A stretch of 12,987 nt of DNA from Balneolales bacterium (GTDB lineage Bacteria > Bacteroidota > Rhodothermia > Balneolales > HLUCCA01). Below, piece by piece: positions 7,050-12,987 of this stretch (the first letter of the stretch is position 1; each line of letters begins with the position of its first letter). Below the pieces are notes generated by a model, which worked only from the letters and a program-made list of their open reading frames with translations, ran no database searches and had not been told where the DNA came from. Location of the stretch: the NCBI GenBank assembly GCA_022565415.1, contig JAIUMT010000070.1:1-12987 (forward strand), written 5' to 3'. The position numbers and the translations under genes are program-made.

Positions 7050-8348
7050 ATGCGCCCATCAATAGATTCGAATACGGCAGATTACCTAAAAAACACATTA
7101 ATGAATCAGTCTCGCGACAATCGCAAAAAGCGAAACTACAAGAAAAAGAACACCAACAAGAAACGAGGAAAAGATCAAAAACAGCCCCAACAAAAAGGCG
7201 CTGGGTCTAATCCTGAATTCATCAATAATCAAAATGTTGAGTTTGGCGGACGTTACTCTGGTATAGTTGAAATCAACGAAAAAGGATATGGTTTCATTAG
7301 AAACCTAGATTTTGAGTTCAGTAAAACCAAAAACGATCCATTTCTTTTCCCTGATGAAGTTCGATTTAATAATCTCAAGACGGGTTTGGCTATAGAAGGA
7401 GACCTCGAACGCGACCAGAAAGGTAATCTTCACGTGGCGACAATAGATCAGTTGATGGATGGTCCGCTTGAAAGATGGACGCATGCGAAGCGATTTGAGC
7501 TTCAAACTCCAATAATGCCAAATAAGCATATGCGCCTGGGATTTGAGCCTGATGATGTCGAAATGAGAGTAATGGATTTAATCGCACCCGTTGGTTTTGG
7601 TCAGAGAGCACTAATTGTAGCGCCACCACGGACTGGTAAAACAGTCATCCTCAAAAAAATTGCACATAGTATTGACGAACATTACCCCGATGTTCACTTG
7701 GCGATTTTACTGGTTGATGAACGTCCGGAAGAGGTAACCGATTTTATGAGGACAACCAAAGGCAGAGTTTTCGCTTCCTCAAACGACAAAAACACCGAAA
7801 GCCACGTAAGAATTTCAGAAATGGCGCTTGGTTACGTTAAGCGAATGGCTGAGATGGGTGAAGACGCGGTTCTGCTAGTCGACTCGCTCACGCGCATGGG
7901 AAGGGCCTACAATGCGGCTCAAACTGGTGGCGGGAGAACGCTTTCTGGCGGATTGGACATCAGAGCGCTCGAAATTCCTAAAAAAATATTTGGGTCGGCT
8001 CGGAAAATTGAAGGCGGGGGATCGCTAACTATCATCGCAACGGCACTTGTCGAAACTAACTCCCGCATGGATGATCTCATTTTTGAGGAATTCAAGGGAA
8101 CGGGTAATATGGAGCTTGTGCTAGACCGGGAATTGGCCAACGATCGGGTTTTTCCAGCTATAAACATAGCCGCTTCAAGCACTAGAAACGAAGATAAATT
8201 CATTCAGGGCTCGATGGACGAGCGAAATATGGTGCGTCGATACCTGCTCAAAAAGTCACCAAAAGAATCGATGATCAGTTTGTTGCAGGTTCTCAAGCGC
8301 ACAGACAGCAACGAAGAGTTGCTAAACCAAATAGCCGCCTACGGTTAA
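7050..8348 (+). CDS. rho: Transcription termination factor Rho, short form
   Basis: 432 residues from ATG 7050; an in-frame ATG at 7101 (Met18, after an A-rich stretch) would give 415 and is a real alternative. Rho is a hexameric RNA helicase that ends transcription. The N-terminus is a lysine/asparagine-rich, probably disordered tail (about residues 22-60: RDNRKKRNYKKKNTNKKR and on) with no visible Rho_N domain. The cold-shock-like RNA-binding domain follows (SGIVEINEKGYGFIRN, RNP1-like motif at 79-85). The ATPase core has Walker A PPRTGKT (192-198, Lys197), catalytic Glu224 in VDERPEE, Walker B Asp278 in LLVDSLTR, the Q-loop QTGGGRTLSGGLD (291-303) and ARKIEGGGSLTIIATAL, then FEEFKGTGNMEL. 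The Q-loop differs from the common PASGKVLSGGVD form. Most Bacteroidota Rho proteins I know are longer. A second, longer rho elsewhere in the genome cannot be excluded. The stop overlaps the convergent rhodanese gene. Confidence 0.94.
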   Translation: MRPSIDSNTADYLKNTLMNQSRDNRKKRNYKKKNTNKKRGKDQKQPQQKGAGSNPEFINNQNVEFGGRYSGIVEINEKGYGFIRNLDFEFSKTKNDPFLFPDEVRFNNLKTGLAIEGDLERDQKGNLHVATIDQLMDGPLERWTHAKRFELQTPIMPNKHMRLGFEPDDVEMRVMDLIAPVGFGQRALIVAPPRTGKTVILKKIAHSIDEHYPDVHLAILLVDERPEEVTDFMRTTKGRVFASSNDKNTESHVRISEMALGYVKRMAEMGEDAVLLVDSLTRMGRAYNAAQTGGGRTLSGGLDIRALEIPKKIFGSARKIEGGGSLTIIATALVETNSRMDDLIFEEFKGTGNMELVLDRELANDRVFPAINIAASSTRNEDKFIQGSMDERNMVRRYLLKKSPKESMISLLQVLKRTDSNEELLNQIAAYG

Positions 8349-8671
8349 TAGACGGGCATAGTTGGGTCAATTTCATTGGCCCAGCGAATTATTCCACCGG
8401 CAAGGTTACGCGGATTTTTAAATCCAGCTGCCATCATGATTTTGCAGGCATCTGCACTCCGAACGCCACTTCGGCAGTGAACAATCACTTCCTGATCTTT
8501 AACAGATTCAATTTCGTCTAAACGATCGGGGAGTTGACCCAATGGAATCAGCGTTCCTTGCAAATTAACCAATTCAAATTCGTGGGGTTCGCGCACATCC
8601 AGAATAAACAGATTCTCGCCATTCTCCAGACGATTGTTAAGTTCTTCGACGGTAATTTCATCTACATTCAT
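8345..8671 (-). CDS. Single-domain rhodanese-like sulfurtransferase
   Basis: 108 residues, ATG start, TAA stop; a complete single rhodanese domain. The N-terminal part has the usual LFILDVREPHEFE segment (residues 21-33). The active-site loop is VHCRSGVRS with catalytic Cys66 and six-residue loop CRSGVR, followed by the conserved LAGGIIRWANEIDP ending. Such proteins carry a persulfide on the cysteine and transfer sulfur from donors to cyanide or biological acceptors; the real substrate is unknown and small cytoplasmic rhodaneses like GlpE are the nearest model. No signal peptide or membrane segment is present. It is the last gene of the leftward run, 29 nt after lptB, and its stop codon overlaps that of rho on the opposite strand. 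Confidence 0.93.
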   Translation of the reverse strand: MNVDEITVEELNNRLENGENLFILDVREPHEFELVNLQGTLIPLGQLPDRLDEIESVKDQEVIVHCRSGVRSADACKIMMAAGFKNPRNLAGGIIRWANEIDPTMPVY

Positions 8672-8700
8672 TCTTTTAGACCTATTTGGGTGTTGTATGA

Positions 8701-9429
8701 TTAATAACGATCGAGCTTAAATTGAGCTCCTAAGTATAAACGGCGAGCTTCTTCATCGAGAGCTAGCTCTTCTCCGGTTCCTTCTTTCAGAATACGTCCT
8801 TCGAACATGAGGTACGACCGATCGGTGATGGCAAGCGTTTCATGCACATTATGATCGGTAATGAGGATGCCAATATTGCGATTTTTTAGCATAGTCACGA
8901 TAGACTGAATATCCTCAACGGCAATAGGATCGACTCCGGCAAATGGTTCATCTAACAAGATGAATTTTGGTTCGGTGATCATGGCTCGGGCGATTTCAGT
9001 ACGTCTGCGTTCGCCTCCAGAAAGGCTATATCCGTAATTATCGACAACTTTTTGAAGGTTGAACTCCTCAATTAACCGATCTGCACGCTCTTTTATTTCG
9101 GATTTTGGAATTGAGAAAAACTGAAGCACACTTTCGAGGTTATCCCTAACGGTGAGGTTTCGAAAAACACTCGCTTCCTGTGCTAAGTATCCAATGCCAA
9201 GCCGCGCCCGTTTGTACATAGGGCGACGGGTGAGTTTATTATCATCCAGGTAGATATTTCCGCTTTCAGGACGAATAATACCCACAAACATGTAGAAAGT
9301 AGTTGTTTTTCCTGCTCCATTCGGACCTAAAAGTCCGACAATTTCGCCTTGATTTACATTGATAGACACCTCATTCACGACCGTTCGTTTTCGGTAACGC
9401 TTAACCAGGTGTTCGCAATGTAACTTCAT
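8701..9429 (-). CDS. lptB: LPS export ABC transporter ATP-binding protein LptB
   Basis: 242 residues, ATG start. LptB is the cytoplasmic ATPase of the LptB2FG complex that extracts lipopolysaccharide from the inner membrane and powers its transfer through the Lpt bridge. All ABC motifs are present: Walker A GPNGAGKT (35-42), Q-loop Gln84 in YLAQEASVFRNLTVRDN, signature LSGGERRR (136-143), Walker B FILLDEPFAGVDP (Asp160, Glu161) and switch His193 in ITDHNV. The segments LGIGYLAQEASVFR and SGGERRRTEIARA are typical of LptB and separate it from the related LivF/LivG ATPases. The C-terminus (YLGAQFKL) also fits. It starts 4 nt after the purQ stop, so it is probably co-transcribed with purine genes even though the functions are unrelated. 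The lptF/G, lptC and lptA genes are not in the window. Confidence 0.95.
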   Translation of the reverse strand: MKLHCEHLVKRYRKRTVVNEVSINVNQGEIVGLLGPNGAGKTTTFYMFVGIIRPESGNIYLDDNKLTRRPMYKRARLGIGYLAQEASVFRNLTVRDNLESVLQFFSIPKSEIKERADRLIEEFNLQKVVDNYGYSLSGGERRRTEIARAMITEPKFILLDEPFAGVDPIAVEDIQSIVTMLKNRNIGILITDHNVHETLAITDRSYLMFEGRILKEGTGEELALDEEARRLYLGAQFKLDRY

Positions 9430-9433
9430 AAAA

Positions 9434-10135
9434 TCAGTTTGTAACCAGGTTGTTAATAACCGATTCGAAGATGTATTTCCCGTCTGTGGAGCCTAAAATG
9501 GATTCCATTGCACGCTCTGGGTGAGGCATCATTCCGACCACATTGCGCTTATCATTGCAAATTCCGGCGATATTGGTGATGGTCCCATTCGGGTTTGCCT
9601 CAGGTGTAATATTTCCCTCGCTATCGGCGTAACGGAAAACAATTTGATTGTTGTCTTCTAGGCGCTTGAGGGTTTCTGTATCGGCATAGTAGTTACCTTC
9701 TCCATGCGCTACGGGTACTTGAAGCAGCTTGTCTTTGGGAACGTGGGTCGTGAAAGGCGTGTCGAAAGCCACAGTTTTCAGATAGACTTGCTTGCAGACA
9801 AAACGTAGCTGCGAGTTGTGCAACATGGCTCCGGGCAGCAATCCAGACTCGAGCAAAATCTGAAATCCGTTGCAGATTCCAATTACGGGTCCGCCTTTGG
9901 CAGCAAAATCAGCCACTGCCTGCATCACGGGAGAAAAACGGGCAATAGCACCCGATCGGAGGTAATCTCCGTAAGAAAATCCGCCAGGAACAACAATCGC
10001 GTCAACATCGCCAAGATCGGTTTCTTTGTGGAAAATGAATCGAGTGTCGATTCCCATTACATGTTTCAAAGCATGATAGGCATCGTGATCGCAATTTGAT
10101 CCCGGAAAAACGAGTACACCAACATTTGCAGCCAT
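9434..10135 (-). CDS. purQ: Phosphoribosylformylglycinamidine synthase, glutaminase subunit PurQ
   Basis: 233 residues, ATG start. PurQ hydrolyses glutamine and passes ammonia to PurL for the FGAR-to-FGAM step of de novo purine synthesis, in a complex with PurS and PurL. It is a class I glutamine amidotransferase: the N-terminus VGVLVFPGSNCDHDA and VVPGGFSYGDYLR are PurQ hallmarks, the nucleophile is Cys88 in GICNGFQIL, and the triad is completed by His205 and Glu207 in MMPHPERAM. The length equals that of stand-alone PurQ, not the C-terminal domain of the long fused PurL. purS lies 11 nt upstream; purL is not in the window. Stand-alone PurQ/PurS points away from groups using the single-chain enzyme. 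Confidence 0.96.
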   Translation of the reverse strand: MAANVGVLVFPGSNCDHDAYHALKHVMGIDTRFIFHKETDLGDVDAIVVPGGFSYGDYLRSGAIARFSPVMQAVADFAAKGGPVIGICNGFQILLESGLLPGAMLHNSQLRFVCKQVYLKTVAFDTPFTTHVPKDKLLQVPVAHGEGNYYADTETLKRLEDNNQIVFRYADSEGNITPEANPNGTITNIAGICNDKRNVVGMMPHPERAMESILGSTDGKYIFESVINNLVTN

Positions 10136-10146
10136 AATTGTTCGAT

Positions 10147-10398
10147 TTAGTCTGTTTTGGTGATTGTAATAACGAAGTCTTCCATAACTTCATTAGCGAG
10201 CAGTTTTTCGCAAGAAATCTGCGCTAAACTACGTGCTTCTGCCTCGTCTGCTGCTTCAATATTGAGCTCGATATACTTACCGATGCGAACATCCGATACT
10301 TTATTGTATCCAAGATTGTGCAGTGCTTCGCGGGCAGCCTTGCCTTTGGGATCGAGAATTGATTTACGCAGGGTAACGTTAATTTGGGCTTTGAACAT
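10147..10398 (-). CDS. purS: Phosphoribosylformylglycinamidine synthase subunit PurS
   Basis: 83 residues, ATG start, the normal PurS size. PurS is a small dimeric protein that bridges PurQ and PurL and allows ammonia transfer in the three-subunit FGAM synthase. Family features seen are the N-terminal FKAQINVTLRKSILDPKGKA, the LHNLGYNKVSDVRIGKYIEL segment (approximately residues 27-46) and the C-terminal ISCEKLLANEVMEDFVI with its NxxxEDF-like core. It is followed after 11 nt by purQ. The region just upstream, within and after the miaA stop, contains a good Bacteroidota promoter match (see 10430-10467), so purS is probably the first gene of the purS-purQ-lptB-rhodanese transcript. Confidence 0.96.
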   Translation of the reverse strand: MFKAQINVTLRKSILDPKGKAAREALHNLGYNKVSDVRIGKYIELNIEAADEAEARSLAQISCEKLLANEVMEDFVITITKTD

Positions 10399-10429
10399 GT
10401 TGAAAAGATTTGATTGTTCCGGGTAAGGT

Positions 10430-10467
10430 CAAATTTACAGGTATTTTAACTCCGTATCCATCAAAAA
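10430..10467 (-). promoter_or_regulatory. Bacteroidota-type promoter for purS (TAnnTTTG and upstream TTG)
   Basis: On the minus strand, TAAATTTG (10437 down to 10430) is an exact match to the Bacteroidota -7 consensus TAnnTTTG, and TTTTTG (10467 down to 10462) matches the -33 TTG box. The spacing is 24 nt, slightly above the usual 17-23. Transcription would begin near 10423, about 25 nt before the purS ATG. The -33 box overlaps the last codons of miaA. Confidence 0.5.
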
Positions 10468-11393
10468 GGCAGTTTATATTCGTTTATCAAGCGCTGTGTA
10501 ATCTGATGGGTGTCGAGCCCCGATATATCCACAAAATGAGCTCCTTTCCACCGTTTAAACCACGTAACCTGACGTTTGGCGTACCTTCGGGTACTAACGA
10601 TGATTTTCTCGCGCATGGTTTCCAGGTCGATTTCGTTTCGGAGGTAGGCAAGGACTTCTTTGTACCCTACGGTTTGCAGCGCTTGTTCCCGTCCCGTACA
10701 ACCCATTTCGAGCACCTTCTGGGTCTCTTCTACGATTCCGTCGTCGATCATGGCGTTGACCCGCTTTTCGATACGATTTACGAGTTGTTGTCGGGCGCAT
10801 CCGAGCACAAGAAGGACGGTTTCGGAGGGGACTTCATCAAAGCCTCCCTCAGTATGAAATGAACTAAACGGCTTGCCGGTTTGCATATAGACGTCGAGCG
10901 CGCGATAAACCCGGTGCGAGTTGTATCCGTCGACTTTGGTCGCATAAAGAGGATCTACCCGCTCCAGCCAGTCCATCATGAAGTTTTTGCCCTCGGCCAA
11001 CTCCTGATTACGAAGCTGAACGAGATTTTGGACGCATGCTTGCGGAGCCTCGTCCAGCGGCCAAACCACAGATTGCAAATGCAACGTGCTTCCGCCGACA
11101 TAAAGAGGGACCTTTCCGGTCTGATGAATTTCCGATTCCCATATTCTCGAGCGAGCAACGAATTTGGCGGCTGTATCGGGTTCGGATAGATCGAGATTCG
11201 AGACGTTGTAGTGCGGAATACCACCCATTTCTTCCGGAGTAACCTTGCCAGTTCCGATATCGAGATGCCGGTAGCATTGGCGGGAATCGGCCGAAATTAT
11301 AGCGTACCGACCCGCTTTTGCCAATTCGAGAGAAATAGCAGTTTTTCCGATGCCTGTCGGACCAGCGATTATGACTCGTTTAGGTGAATCCAA
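10461..11393 (-). CDS. miaA: tRNA dimethylallyltransferase MiaA
   Basis: 310 residues. The start is TTG at 11391-11393: an in-frame TGA lies 10 codons upstream, no ATG or GTG falls between, and the residues after it (MDSPKRVIIAGP) place the P-loop normally. MiaA adds a dimethylallyl group to A37 of tRNAs reading UNN codons, which stabilises codon pairing. Visible are P-loop GPTGIGKT (11-18), ISADSRQCYRHLDIGTGK with catalytic Asp36, GIPHY, the YVGGSTLHL segment, RVYRALDVYMQTGKP, QTVGYKEVL and the tRNA-binding TRRYAKRQVTWFKR. Two spots differ from the usual pattern: GGTGLY is GGSTLH, and the NDxxRVxRALE-type motif reads NSHRVYRALD. The core catalytic residues are kept, so it is probably active. 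The M14 gene ends 100 nt upstream and purS begins 62 nt downstream. Confidence 0.95.
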   Translation of the reverse strand: MDSPKRVIIAGPTGIGKTAISLELAKAGRYAIISADSRQCYRHLDIGTGKVTPEEMGGIPHYNVSNLDLSEPDTAAKFVARSRIWESEIHQTGKVPLYVGGSTLHLQSVVWPLDEAPQACVQNLVQLRNQELAEGKNFMMDWLERVDPLYATKVDGYNSHRVYRALDVYMQTGKPFSSFHTEGGFDEVPSETVLLVLGCARQQLVNRIEKRVNAMIDDGIVEETQKVLEMGCTGREQALQTVGYKEVLAYLRNEIDLETMREKIIVSTRRYAKRQVTWFKRWKGAHFVDISGLDTHQITQRLINEYKLPF

Positions 11394-11493
11394 GGTGTAC
11401 GTGTTAGAAATGGTGATTTTTCAAGTGAAGCTATACGTAAAAAATGAATGCCGGTGTTTAAACGAGCGTAAATTCCTCTGTTGCTCAAAATCA
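11394..11493. other. Intergenic gap between the M14 gene and miaA
   Basis: A 100-nt stretch upstream of the miaA TTG. On the minus strand no TAnnTTTG match was found; the best, TAGCTTCA, is poor. A 4-bp GAGC/GCTC hairpin with a long loop is too weak to call a terminator. miaA may therefore be read through from the M14 gene. Confidence 0.4.
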
Positions 11494-12987
11494 TTACATA
11501 GGCTGAAAAACAGCATTACTAAACAGCAATCTGCCGTTATACCAGAAACCACGAAATAATGGATTATCCACCATCACGACTACTTGTCCACGGCCAAAAG
11601 GAATAACGCCGAAATTGAGCGACTCTTCGAGGTTCGATTTAACCCGGTGACCGACGAAACCACTCGTGAAACCATTCTCGGCCACGTGACCAACATTCCA
11701 ACCACGAGTGAGGTATTGATACGAATCGGTACGACGTTTCAGGCTGAAATACGTATCGCCGTAGCCAAATGCCAATGGATGCGAAGTGTCCAAATTTACC
11801 TGAAATATGCCGCCTGCAAGTGAACGTGTCATGGCCTCGCGCCGACGATCAGAGAATTTCCGTAACGGATTTTCATCTTCCTTCTCTACCTCTTTTGTTT
11901 TGAGAACATCCATGTTTCGCATTACAGATAATTGAGAAATCACACCCTCCATGGCGATTAATCGTCCACCGCGCGACAACCAGTCCTGAAGTTGGTCTAA
12001 AGTGGTACCGCTGAACAAATCACCATAGCGACCTTGTGGCAATACCATTACATCGAATTCGTGGAAATTCACTTCGCTGATTCGGTCGGTGTGCACAATG
12101 GAAATAGGGTAGTTCAATTGCTGATCGAAAAAGTGCCACATCTCCCCGAAAGAAAGCGCGGCAACATCATCGCCAAAAAAGGAAAGAACCTTCGGAGCCT
12201 TAGCAAAATTCACATTCTCTGAGCCCAGATCGATACTCTGTGTGTTGAATCCCGTGCCTGTGGCCACTGGAATTCGCTCGAACTCGTTCGAAATGCGGCG
12301 CATCACGATATCAAAGTCCTCGTCGAGATCTTCGTTGTTGTGACGCGTCACGACCAACGCTCCCGGGGCGAAATCGGCTTCTCCAACGCGCAACGGCTCT
12401 TGAGAGATACGAACCCGAACGCCTTCCTTATGCAATGCCGCCAAAAATCGCGCATCTTCGAAACTTTGCCACTCAAACACATAGGCATAAACAGGATCCG
12501 GAAATCCCATAACCTGACTCATATTAAGCACATCGTACGCATCCCCGGATGGATTTAATCGCTCGGCCGTCGCAAATGCCTGTACACCGTACACGTACGG
12601 AAGAGCCCAGGCCGTGATGTCGTATGTCAGCGAATCCACTATGGTCGTACGCGGCTCCATCAGCACATTTGCCAGCACCGACTTAGGCTGATACATACTA
12701 ATGATGATGTCTTCGTCGGAGGTCGATATGGTCTCAGTGTTGCCGGTTGTGTAATTAAACGCCCGAATACTGCGTTGTGCCGGAGCTCTTCCGAACTCGA
12801 TATTATGGTTCTCGAGCAACTCAAGCATCGCTTTCACATTATCGCGGTTCCCGTCGTGGCGCAAAATGTACGTTTTATACGTGGTCTGAGGGTTACTTTT
12901 CGACGTTTCGAAGTAGTTTCGGAACTCCGAGGCGACTCGTTGATGGTTATTGGCAACGACCTCAACCGTCGATAATCCCACAATATG
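11494..12987 (-). CDS. M14-family zinc carboxypeptidase-like protein, C-terminal part (5' end outside window)
   Basis: The frame is open from the right edge (first visible residues HIVGLSTVEV) to a TAA at 11496-11494, 497 residues. A GTG at 12981 is in frame but internal. It matches the C-terminal two-thirds of the long (about 850 residue) Bacteroidota M14 peptidases: PKSVLANVLMEPRT, LTYDITAWALPYVYG and the end GRGQVVVMVDNPLFRGFWYNG, LLFSNAVF are characteristic. The middle has a glutamine-amidotransferase-like fold (FDVMVLPQGRYGDLF, LQDWLSRGGRLIAMEG) seen in this family. The zinc-binding carboxypeptidase domain and any signal peptide would lie beyond the window, so catalytic residues cannot be checked. 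These proteins are normally exported. miaA follows after 100 nt in the same direction; no strong terminator was seen between them. Confidence 0.88.
   Translation of the reverse strand, partial: HIVGLSTVEVVANNHQRVASEFRNYFETSKSNPQTTYKTYILRHDGNRDNVKAMLELLENHNIEFGRAPAQRSIRAFNYTTGNTETISTSDEDIIISMYQPKSVLANVLMEPRTTIVDSLTYDITAWALPYVYGVQAFATAERLNPSGDAYDVLNMSQVMGFPDPVYAYVFEWQSFEDARFLAALHKEGVRVRISQEPLRVGEADFAPGALVVTRHNNEDLDEDFDIVMRRISNEFERIPVATGTGFNTQSIDLGSENVNFAKAPKVLSFFGDDVAALSFGEMWHFFDQQLNYPISIVHTDRISEVNFHEFDVMVLPQGRYGDLFSGTTLDQLQDWLSRGGRLIAMEGVISQLSVMRNMDVLKTKEVEKEDENPLRKFSDRRREAMTRSLAGGIFQVNLDTSHPLAFGYGDTYFSLKRRTDSYQYLTRGWNVGHVAENGFTSGFVGHRVKSNLEESLNFGVIPFGRGQVVVMVDNPLFRGFWYNGRLLFSNAVFQPM

Noticed and set aside
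7919..8203. A 94-codon minus-strand frame inside rho
   Set aside because: It lies opposite the conserved Q-loop and GTGNME region of rho and shows no domain features.
10410..10862. A 150-codon plus-strand frame over miaA
   Set aside because: It is a shadow of miaA; the miaA product has all family motifs and this frame has none.
11456..11463. GTTTAAAC palindrome upstream of miaA
   Set aside because: Eight bases is expected by chance and it has no clear position relative to a promoter.
12979..12981. GTG at the right edge as the true start of the M14-like gene
   Set aside because: The frame stays open to the edge and the known family has a catalytic domain before this segment, so the GTG is internal.

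Overview
The window looks like a chromosomal housekeeping stretch from a Gram-negative member of the Bacteroidota/Balneolota/Rhodothermota (FCB) group. The evidence is a short starch-synthase-like protein followed by a DUF4270-type lipoprotein (a pairing I know from Bacteroidota), a Bacteroidota-style TPR protein, an M14 carboxypeptidase of the long Bacteroidota type, an LptB ATPase (so an outer membrane with LPS), few Shine-Dalgarno sites, and a TAnnTTTG promoter box. Separate PurS and PurQ subunits fit Balneolota/Rhodothermota better than typical Bacteroidota, which I remember as using a single long PurL; this placement is inference.

Left half, all on the + strand. 1-405 is the 3' end of glycogen branching enzyme (glgB), followed by malQ (441-1991); together they remodel alpha-glucans. 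A hairpin with a T-run at 2103-2143 probably ends this unit. Next comes a tight four-gene run: a GT5 (GlgA-like) protein with only the N-terminal domain (2190-2987), a DUF4270-type lipoprotein (3014-4207), a FadL-like outer-membrane barrel (4207-5496) and a secreted TPR protein (5523-6839). Spacing is 26 nt, then two TGATG stop/start overlaps or near-overlaps, so the four are probably co-transcribed. The last three are exported, which suggests an envelope module of unknown function. A near-perfect 60-nt inverted repeat (6862-6921) separates it from rho (7050-8348), an unusually short Rho with a lysine-rich N-terminus and no visible Rho_N domain.

Right half, all on the - strand. Reading leftwards: the 3' part of an M14 carboxypeptidase-like gene (runs off the right edge, stop at 11494), miaA (11393-10461, TTG start), purS (10398-10147), purQ (10135-9434), lptB (9429-8701) and a single-domain rhodanese (8671-8345). 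The last four are closely packed and probably form one transcript, driven by a promoter-like site at the 3' end of miaA. The rhodanese gene meets rho tail-to-tail with overlapping stop codons.

No tRNA, rRNA, CRISPR, transposase or phage gene was seen, and no gene-free stretch exceeds about 210 nt. The best candidates for something under-described are the GT5-like/DUF4270/barrel/TPR cluster, the long hairpin in front of rho, and the minimal Rho.
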